DNA of 33,579 bases. Origin: Azospirillum sp. Lineage in GTDB: Bacteria; Pseudomonadota; Alphaproteobacteria; Azospirillales; Azospirillaceae. How positions within the stretch are numbered: position 1 is the stretch's first letter; each line of letters begins with the position of its first letter. The notes below the pieces were generated by a model that saw only the letters and a program-made list of their open reading frames with translations, had not been told where the DNA came from and ran no database searches. The stretch is taken from the NCBI GenBank assembly GCA_027486405.1, contig JAIXPD010000073.1, forward strand, positions 1-33,579. The letters run 5' to 3'. This document shows positions 24,282 to 30,664 of the stretch, in pieces. The translations under genes were made by a program, and so were the position numbers.

Positions 24282-24379
24282 TCCTCGGGGATTCTCACCA
24301 CCCACCGGTCGATTTCGCTCGACAGGCGGCGGCATTGGAGGAATAAAAAGAGAACACTTCGCAAACCGCGAGTGAACGG

Positions 24380-24841
24380 ATGACCGCCCAGCCCCTGCTC
24401 TTCACCGATCTGCCCATAACCGAACGCGCGCGCAAGATCCCGCGCCGCCCCCGCTCGGGCAGCATCGCCGCGCCGATTGCCGTCGATCAACTGCGGGAGG
24501 CGCGGCCCGCCGCCAGCGCCACGCCGCTGGTCGTGCCCATGGCCACACACATCCCCGCCGTCACCGGCTCGTTCAATCTGGTCCCGCCAGGGCCGCCGCC
24601 GCCCTTCGATCCGGCTGCCCTGTCCAACGCGGAGGCACGGGCGCTGATCCACGCCCTGCCCGATCACAAGCTCAGCCACCTGTTGATCGAAGCGGCGCGG
24701 GAGTTGAAGCGCCGCGCCATGCCCGACACCGACCCGGACGACCCCGCCCCGAACGACTCCGACGCCGACGCCAGCCCCAACCCGGCCCTGCTGCGCGCCG
24801 CGCGGCAAGTGGTGGCGGAGCTGTCGGGCGACGATGTCTGA
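24380..24841 (+). CDS. Unknown Pro-rich protein with acidic tail
   Basis: 153 aa with host-like codon bias. A basic, Pro-rich N-terminal half (ITERARKIPRRPRSG, later LVPPGPPPPFDP) is followed by a helical segment (AEARALIHALPDHKLSHLLI, EAARELKRRA), an Asp/Pro-rich stretch and a final short helix. There is no signal peptide or membrane helix. Most of it looks disordered, with one possible small helical domain at about 85-118. Family not recognised. Confidence 0.6.
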   Translation: MTAQPLLFTDLPITERARKIPRRPRSGSIAAPIAVDQLREARPAASATPLVVPMATHIPAVTGSFNLVPPGPPPPFDPAALSNAEARALIHALPDHKLSHLLIEAARELKRRAMPDTDPDDPAPNDSDADASPNPALLRAARQVVAELSGDDV

Positions 24842-25001
24842 ACGGGCGTTCAAAGTCTGACAGAAAGTTTAGGGGACAAGCCGTCCGGCCTATGCCATGA
24901 TGCGCAATCAGCCGTTTTGTTTATGCTGCGCCGCACAATAACGCGACCCATCAGGAGCAAACCGGCAGCAAAGCGTCGCGCGTCGTCTCCCGGAGGGGGC
25001 T

Positions 25002-25574
25002 TTGGACTGGATCAACTGGTTGCAGGAATGGGGCAACGCCTTCTACCCGCTGGCGTTCTTCTGGGCTTTTTTTGAAGGTGAAACATTTGTCATCTTCGGC
25101 GGGATGGGCGCGCAGCTCGGCATCATCAACCTGTATTGGCTGATCGGCACGGTCTGGATCGGCAGCTTCATGGGCGATCAACTCTGGTTCTGGTTGGGTC
25201 GCCGCTGGGGGGCCAAGGCGCTGGCGCGCTTCCCCTCCGCCGAAATCCACGCCAACCGGGCGCTGCGCTGGCTGGAGAAATACGGCGTCGCCTTCATCCT
25301 CAGCTTCCGTTTCCTCTACGGTGTGCGCAACATCGCCTCGGTCGCCATCGGCACCTCGAACATGCCGTGGAGCAAGTTCCTGTTCTGGAACTTCCTGGCC
25401 GCCGGCATCTGGGCGTGCAGCTTCGCCGGGGCCGGTTACATGTTTGGCGAGGCGGCGGCCACCATCGGCGAGAACGGGCCGAAGATCCTCATCCTCAGCG
25501 TGGCGGCCATCGGTGGCCTCTGGATCGCCTTCAAGAGCATCCGTTGGGTCGTGCGGCGCTTCGCCGCGTCCTGA
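25002..25574 (+). CDS. DedA family membrane protein
   Basis: 190 aa from TTG 25002, preceded by GGAGGGGGC. It shows the DedA/SNARE-associated (VTT) pattern: FFWAFFEGETFVIFGGMGAQ with the conserved Glu, a GDQLWFWLGRRWG segment, then FRFLYGVRNIASVAIGTSNM with the conserved Arg, and W-KFLFWNFLAAGIWACSF. About five membrane helices. DedA proteins take part in undecaprenyl-phosphate or phospholipid translocation and proton-dependent membrane homeostasis; the exact substrate is unknown. The stop codon lies in a 17-bp tandem duplication. Confidence 0.9.
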   Translation: MDWINWLQEWGNAFYPLAFFWAFFEGETFVIFGGMGAQLGIINLYWLIGTVWIGSFMGDQLWFWLGRRWGAKALARFPSAEIHANRALRWLEKYGVAFILSFRFLYGVRNIASVAIGTSNMPWSKFLFWNFLAAGIWACSFAGAGYMFGEAAATIGENGPKILILSVAAIGGLWIAFKSIRWVVRRFAAS

Positions 25575-25596
25575 ACACCGCCGCGTCCTGAACACC
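25563..25596. repeat. 17-bp tandem duplication across the dedA stop codon
   Basis: GCCGCGTCCTGAACACC is present at 25563-25579 and again at 25580-25596, with no differences. The first copy carries the dedA stop codon (25572-25574). Confidence 0.92.
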
Positions 25597-25634
25597 AACG
25601 ACCCGCCACCGGCGGACCATCAGACCGCAGGAAG

Positions 25635-25670
25635 CACCGCGTCGGGCCATCCCGGCGCGGTGTTTTGTTT
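25635..25670 (+). terminator. Intrinsic terminator of dedA
   Basis: Stem CACCGCG-T-CGGG / CCCG-G-CGCGGTG (25635-25662), 12 pairs with one G-T pair and loop CCAT, followed by TTTTGTTT. It is 60 bp after the dedA stop. Confidence 0.85.
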
Positions 25671-25673
25671 AAC

Positions 25674-25734
25674 CCGGTCCTTTGTTTCAGCCGGTCCTTT
25701 GTTTCAAGCGACCCCGGGTTTCAAGCGACCCCGG
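25674..25734. repeat. Two further 17-bp-period tandem duplications next to the phosphatase stop
   Basis: CCGGTCCTTTGTTTCA occurs at 25674-25689 and 25691-25706. GTTTCAAGCGACCCCGG occurs at 25701-25717 and 25718-25734. Both have a period of exactly 17 bp. The array ends directly at the stop codon (25735) of the convergent phosphatase gene. Confidence 0.92.
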
Positions 25735-26895
25735 TCATGCCCGGCGCGCGATCCACACCGCCGTCAGATCGTCGCGCAGGGGCAGACGGGTGCGGGCGTA
25801 AAAACGCTCCATCATCGGGTCCAGCGGGTGCGCCCGGTTGTCTTCCAACGCCGCGCGGACGAAATCGGGAACGGCGTCCTGCCCAAGCGGCCTTTGCCCG
25901 TCCGCCCCCCCGCATTCGATCAGCGCGTCGCTGTAGAGGAACAGGAAGCCGCCGCGAGGCAGGCGGTGCGTTTGATCGGTGTAGCGGGCGTGGCGCGACG
26001 CCCCCAGCACCAACCCGGCCGAATCCAACAGGCGGATGTCCCCCCCCACCCCCAACACCGGGTTGGGCGACCCCGCCGCCGCGTAGGTCAGCGTGTCGGT
26101 GGTCAGATCGAGGATGCCGAAAAAGGCGGTGGCGAACTGCCCGGTCGGCAACACATCCTTCAGCGCGCCGTTCAACTGCATCAACCATTGCGAGGGTGCC
26201 GCGTCCTGCATGGGAAAGCGGTCGATCAGCGTGTGCAGACGAAAGGTGTTGATCGCCGCCGTGATGCCATGCCCGGCGAAATCGATGATGAGGAAGCCGA
26301 CCCGGCGGTTGTCGAGCGGGTAAACGCCCCAGAAATCCCCGCCCAGTTCCGACGAGGTTTCGAAATGGGCGTCCAACGTCAGGCCATAGCGTTCCGCCAC
26401 CGCCTGCAAGCGGCGCTTTTCCGGCAACAGCGAATGCTGCATCGCCCGCGCGTGCGACAACTCACGCTCCACCCGCGCGCGGTAGGCGGCCAGATCGTTG
26501 AACAGCTTGCGCTTTTCCAATTGGTGGCGGACCCGCGCCACGCATTCGCCCGGCTTGATCGGCTTGGAGATGAAATCGCTGCCGCCCGCCTCGAAACAGC
26601 GAACCTGCTCCTGGTCGCTGTCGAAGGCGGTCTGGAACAGAACGGGCAACTGTTCGTGCGTGGCGTTGCGGCGCAGCGCCTCGCACATCTCCAGCCCGTT
26701 CATCACCGGCATGTCGACGTCCAGCAGCACCAGATCGGGGCGGAAGCTGTCCACCGCCTTCAACCCCTCCACCCCGTTTTCGGCGAAGGCGATCTGGGTG
26801 ATCCCGGCCCGCCGGATCACCAGCGCCAGGGATTTGCGGTTGAACTCGTTGTCATCAACAATCAGGACACGACTGTCGGAAAGCGAAATCGCCAT
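25735..26895 (-). CDS. Receiver-SpoIIE/PP2C phosphatase (RsbU-like)
   Basis: 386 aa. The N-terminal receiver has RVLIVDDNEFNRKS, phospho-Asp in LVLLDVDMPVMNG and Lys in ISKPIKPG. A coiled linker (about 125-160, AMQHSLLPEKRRLQ) leads to a SpoIIE/PPM phosphatase domain with all metal motifs: SSELGGDFWG, IIDFAGHGITAA, LYSDALIECGG and LRDDLTAVW. This is the RssB/RsbU-like switch phosphatase that dephosphorylates STAS proteins when the receiver is modified. It is the last gene of a STAS-HATPase-phosphatase operon, 12 bp after the kinase gene. Confidence 0.93.
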   Translation of the reverse strand: MAISLSDSRVLIVDDNEFNRKSLALVIRRAGITQIAFAENGVEGLKAVDSFRPDLVLLDVDMPVMNGLEMCEALRRNATHEQLPVLFQTAFDSDQEQVRCFEAGGSDFISKPIKPGECVARVRHQLEKRKLFNDLAAYRARVERELSHARAMQHSLLPEKRRLQAVAERYGLTLDAHFETSSELGGDFWGVYPLDNRRVGFLIIDFAGHGITAAINTFRLHTLIDRFPMQDAAPSQWLMQLNGALKDVLPTGQFATAFFGILDLTTDTLTYAAAGSPNPVLGVGGDIRLLDSAGLVLGASRHARYTDQTHRLPRGGFLFLYSDALIECGGADGQRPLGQDAVPDFVRAALEDNRAHPLDPMMERFYARTRLPLRDDLTAVWIARRA

Positions 26896-26907
26896 GCCGA
26901 TGGTCCG

Positions 26908-27696
26908 TCAGAGATCGAAATGCAAAACGGTGCAGCGTCCGCCGTCCGTCACCGCCACCCGGCTGGCCAGGGCGCGCATGAACACGAAGCCGCGCCCGGA
27001 CCGCGCCTTGCCATCCTTGGCAACGGCAGCACCGGTCGGCCCGCCGCCGTTGGGGGCGCTGTCGAAACCGCTGCCCTGGTCCACCACGGCCAACGCGATG
27101 GTCGCCGCGTTCCAACGGCAGAAGATATCGATGCGGCGGCGCTTGATGGCCGGATCGCCCAACCGGTCGCGCAGCAATTGCCCGAACACCCGATAGCCGT
27201 CGGGCTGGTTCTTGGCCGCGCTGGAAATCCCGAGATTGCCATGGACGATGGCGTTGGCGATGGCCTCGTGCAGGCACATTTCCACATTCGCCCGGTGGTC
27301 GGCGGGCAAGGCCCCGCGCCGCGTCAGCTCGTCGCACACCAGCACCGCGCATTGCAGGCCATAGGCGGTGCCGGTGGTCAGGGACAGGTAAAAGCCCGGC
27401 TCCACCGCCGGCGCGCCCGACCAGTCTTCCATCAGGGCGGCGGGTTCGTCGCCCCCTTCCCCCAGCTCAACCATCAGAAACGGGTTTCGGTGAAAGGCTT
27501 CGCGCAGGCAATCGCGGTCGGCCCGCTCCACCAGCAGCGCGTCGGCCCAGGGGGCGGCCCCGTCCGACGGGACCGGATCGAAGCCGTGCACGTCGAACCG
27601 CGCCGTGACCCGCGCCGTCATGTCGGCCGGAATACGATCCCGCACGACGCAGAAGGGACGCAACGGAGAAGGGATCGTATCCATGGTCACATCCAT
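26908..27696 (-). CDS. RsbW-like HATPase anti-sigma-type kinase with extra N-terminal domain
   Basis: About 262 aa. The C-terminal half (about 110-262) is a GHKL ATPase of the serine-kinase anti-sigma type: N box CLHEAIANAIVHGN, G1 box VVDQGSGFD, and a lid/G2-like GRGFVFMRAL. The first 105 residues are not part of the RsbW fold; CVVRDRIPADMTARVTARFD and ALLVERADRDCLREAF could be a degenerate receiver lacking the phospho-Asp (inference). It phosphorylates the STAS partner and is expected to sequester a target. ATG 27696 overlaps the STAS stop by one base (GTG 27699 would give a GTGA overlap). Confidence 0.85.
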   Translation of the reverse strand: MDVTMDTIPSPLRPFCVVRDRIPADMTARVTARFDVHGFDPVPSDGAAPWADALLVERADRDCLREAFHRNPFLMVELGEGGDEPAALMEDWSGAPAVEPGFYLSLTTGTAYGLQCAVLVCDELTRRGALPADHRANVEMCLHEAIANAIVHGNLGISSAAKNQPDGYRVFGQLLRDRLGDPAIKRRRIDIFCRWNAATIALAVVDQGSGFDSAPNGGGPTGAAVAKDGKARSGRGFVFMRALASRVAVTDGGRCTVLHFDL

Positions 27697-28004
27697 CACG
27701 GCTCGATGGTGACGATTTCGTTGATCTTGGCCAGATCGATGGACCGTTTTACGTCGCCCTGCGGACCTCTGACAACCAGCTTGATGTTCCGCTGCTCCGC
27801 CTCCTCCTGGAGGATGAGAAGCATGCCCAGGCCAGCGGAGTCGATGAAGTCCAGCACCGAAAGGTCCAGCACGATCCGGCGCAGACCAGGCCCCTCCAGC
27901 AGGTCGATGATGTCCCGCAGACGGTCATGGTCGGTGAACTCCAGGCGCCCAGACAGTTGGACGTCAACCGTGTCCTGCTCCACGCGCGATCGAAACTCCA
28001 TCAT
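27696..28004 (-). CDS. STAS-domain anti-anti-sigma factor (RsbV/SpoIIAA-like)
   Basis: 102 aa. The STAS fold is complete: VDVQLSGRLEFTDHDRLRD, VLDLSVLDFIDSAGLGMLL with the phosphorylatable Ser in DSAG, and a C-terminal LVVRGPQGDVKRSIDLAKI segment. In its unphosphorylated form it should bind the HATPase kinase next door and free that kinase's target. It is the first gene of the operon. Two ATGs are adjacent (28004 and 28001); GAAGAGG fits the second better. Confidence 0.92.
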   Translation of the reverse strand: MMEFRSRVEQDTVDVQLSGRLEFTDHDRLRDIIDLLEGPGLRRIVLDLSVLDFIDSAGLGMLLILQEEAEQRNIKLVVRGPQGDVKRSIDLAKINEIVTIEP

Positions 28005-28282
28005 GTCCTCTTCCAGTGGCGGGCCGCGCGCCGATGCGGTCGCGCGCGTTTCTCAGGCGAAACGCCTATGCACAGTAGTGCAACGCCGCGCGTCGGCTCA
28101 AGCATCGTCATACCGGGATGCTCGCAGCGGCGAAAAAACGCGACACAATCCCACACTTTTTCGCCTTTGGCATCGGTCATGGACGGGCACCGGCGGAAAA
28201 GGGTAGAAGAACCCATGGGGCGCGTTCGTCGCGCGCGCTTGCCCCAGTCAATCAGTCAGCCCACTGGCCGGAACACCATGGC
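28005..28282. promoter_or_regulatory. Divergent intergenic region between STAS operon and kinase genes
   Basis: 278 bases with several palindromes: TGCAC-AGTA-GTGCA (28069-28082), AGCATC / GATGCT (28101-28106 with 28117-28122) and GGCGAAAAA / TTTTTCGCC (28129-28137 with 28157-28165). They could be regulator sites for both transcription units. No gene is supported here and no clear consensus promoter is seen. Confidence 0.45.
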
Positions 28283-30664
28283 ATGAACAGAATCGCACAG
28301 GCGTGGCGGCGGGTGCCGACGGTGTCGGCGAAATTTCTGCTGATTCTGGTTCCCAGCCTGGTGCTGGCGGTGTCGCTCTTTTCATCGGTGTTTTTCTACA
28401 ATCGGCACCAGGACTTGCGGGTTGCCCTGCGCGACAAGGTGGCGACCATCGCCGATGTCAACGCGGCCGCGCTGTCGGCCAGCCTGTGGTCGTTCGACGT
28501 CAACGCCATCCGCAACGTGGTCCAGGCCATCGCCGCCAACCGCGAACTGGTCTGCGTCGAGGTGACGGACGACATCGCCGACGGGCTGTTCGTCTGGCCC
28601 GGGGTGGATTGCCCGACCAACAACCCCGACACCGAACGCCGCGCCATCAAGGTGCAGAATCTCCAGGTCGGGACGATCACCCTGCATTTCAGCTACGACG
28701 CGGTGCGGGAGCAGTTGCGGCAGGAGATCGTCAACACGGTGTTCCTGTTGCTGATGATGCTGGCCGGGACCATCGCCGCCGCGCTGGCCGCCCTGCGCCT
28801 GACCATCGGCAAACCGCTGCGCCGCCTGATCGCCTCCATCCTGGCGTCCGAACAGGGCCACGGCCACCGCCCGGTCGATTGGCGGGCGGCGGACGAGTTG
28901 GGGCGGGTCATCCACGCCTACAACGGCATGCTCGCCCGGTTGGGGGAGGAAGAGGCCGCGCTGCGCAAAAGCGAACAACGCCTGTCGCTGGCCATCACCG
29001 CCACCCGCTCCTCGGTCTGGGATTACGACCCCACCACCGGGCAATATTGGTGGTCGAAGGAGTTTCCCGCCCTGTTGGGCTATGGCCCGACCGAGTTGGC
29101 GATGACGACCAAGACCTGGGTGTCGCTGCTCCACCCGGACGAGGCGGAGGACATCGTCGCCGAATCGCGCCGCCGCCGCCGCGACAAGGCGCTGGCCTAC
29201 ACCGCCGTCTACCGCATGCGCCGCCGCGACGGGCAATGGGCCTGGATCGAGGACCGCGCCACCGCCCTGCGCGATTCCCACGGCAACGCGCTGCGCATCA
29301 CCGGAACCATGTCCGACGTGACCGAACGGGTGCAGGCCGAACTGGATCTGGCGCACGAACGCAACATCCTGCAAATCACGCTCGACAACACCGACCAGGG
29401 CATCATCAAGGTGGACCGGGACCTGCGCGTGGTGATGTCCAACCGCCGCGCCGCCGAATTCCTGAACATCCCGCCGGAATTCCTCGCCGCCTGCCCGGTG
29501 TTCCCCGACATCGTCAGCCTGCAACGCAGCCGGGGCGAGTTCAACGAGATGGGGGACGACCCCGACCTCTACCTTGCCTATGGCGGCGACGGCGACCCGG
29601 ACGGGTATGGCGGCGGCGGCGGGATGGGCGGCAGCGTGTGGGAACAGCCGCTCACCTTCAAGCGCCGCCGCCCCGACGGCCGCATCATCGAGGTGCGGAC
29701 CAACCCGCTGCCGGAGGGCGGCTTTGTCCGCACCTTCACCGACGTGACGGTGGAGGCCCGCTCGGCGGAAGAGATCTTCAACGCCATGCAGGCGCTGGGG
29801 GCGGCCTACGCCGACCTGAAGGAGACCCAGGCCAGCCTGGTCCAGGCCGAAAAGATGGCTTCGCTCGCCCTGCTGGTCGCCGGTGTGGCGCACGAGATCA
29901 ACACCCCCATCGGCATCGCCTTTGGCTGCTCCACCCATTTGTCCGGTCGCACCCAGGCGCTGAACGACGCGTTCGAAGCCGGGACGATGAAGAAATCCGA
30001 TCTGGCGGCCTATGTCGCCACCGCCGGGGACTCCTCCCGCCTCATCCAGCAGAATCTGACCCGCGCCGCCGAACTGATCCAGAGCTTCAAGCGGGTGGCC
30101 GTCGATCAAACCAGCGAGGAGCGCCGCGCCTTCGACCTGCTGGCCTATCTGGAGGAGATCGTCACCTCGCTCGGCCCCACCCTGCGCAAGGGGCCGCACC
30201 GCGTCGCCATCGCCTGTTCGCCCGGCATCGTCATCGACAGCTTTCCCGGCGCGCTCAGCCAGGTTGTCACCAATCTGGTGATGAACGCGCTGACCCACGC
30301 CTTTCCCGACGACGGAACCAAGGGGCACATGGTCATCGACGTCGATGATCTGGAGGATGGCGACCTGCAAATCCGCTTCGCCGACGACGGCGTCGGCATC
30401 CCGGAGGACCACCGCAGCAAGGTGTTCGAACCCTTCTTCACCACCAAACGCGGATCGGGGGGCAGCGGCTTGGGCCTGCACATCGTCTTCAACCTCGTCA
30501 CCCAGACGCTGGGGGGACGGATCTCGGTTGACAGCGCGCCCGGCGATGGAACTACGTTCACCCTTCGCATTCCGAAATCGATCCCGGCGACCAACACCGT
30601 CAGCACGGCCACGGAGCCACCCGCGACCGTCAGCACCATCAGTCTGGAGACCGCAGCAGCATGA
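28283..30664 (+). CDS. Membrane sensor histidine kinase with HAMP and two PAS domains
   Basis: 793 aa from ATG 28283. TM1 is about 18-39, a short periplasmic sensor 40-150 (SASLWSFDVNAIRNVVQAI is typical of small kinase sensor domains), TM2 about 151-172, and HAMP to about 225. A PAS_3-type domain spans 230-350 (WWSKEFPALLGYG, WIEDRA). A second PAS spans about 358-490, interrupted by a Gly-rich loop at 433-450. The phospho-His is H537 in GVAHEINTPIG. The ATPase has NLVMNALTHAF, DDGVGIPE and GSGGSGLGLHIV. This HisKA subtype usually passes phosphate to separate receivers. Its stop overlaps the next gene (ATGA). Confidence 0.93.
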   Translation: MNRIAQAWRRVPTVSAKFLLILVPSLVLAVSLFSSVFFYNRHQDLRVALRDKVATIADVNAAALSASLWSFDVNAIRNVVQAIAANRELVCVEVTDDIADGLFVWPGVDCPTNNPDTERRAIKVQNLQVGTITLHFSYDAVREQLRQEIVNTVFLLLMMLAGTIAAALAALRLTIGKPLRRLIASILASEQGHGHRPVDWRAADELGRVIHAYNGMLARLGEEEAALRKSEQRLSLAITATRSSVWDYDPTTGQYWWSKEFPALLGYGPTELAMTTKTWVSLLHPDEAEDIVAESRRRRRDKALAYTAVYRMRRRDGQWAWIEDRATALRDSHGNALRITGTMSDVTERVQAELDLAHERNILQITLDNTDQGIIKVDRDLRVVMSNRRAAEFLNIPPEFLAACPVFPDIVSLQRSRGEFNEMGDDPDLYLAYGGDGDPDGYGGGGGMGGSVWEQPLTFKRRRPDGRIIEVRTNPLPEGGFVRTFTDVTVEARSAEEIFNAMQALGAAYADLKETQASLVQAEKMASLALLVAGVAHEINTPIGIAFGCSTHLSGRTQALNDAFEAGTMKKSDLAAYVATAGDSSRLIQQNLTRAAELIQSFKRVAVDQTSEERRAFDLLAYLEEIVTSLGPTLRKGPHRVAIACSPGIVIDSFPGALSQVVTNLVMNALTHAFPDDGTKGHMVIDVDDLEDGDLQIRFADDGVGIPEDHRSKVFEPFFTTKRGSGGSGLGLHIVFNLVTQTLGGRISVDSAPGDGTTFTLRIPKSIPATNTVSTATEPPATVSTISLETAAA

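Noticed and set aside
25321..28206. 961-codon plus-strand open frame
   Set aside because: It runs antisense to the whole STAS-HATPase-phosphatase operon and across the dedA terminator. The product has no family features.
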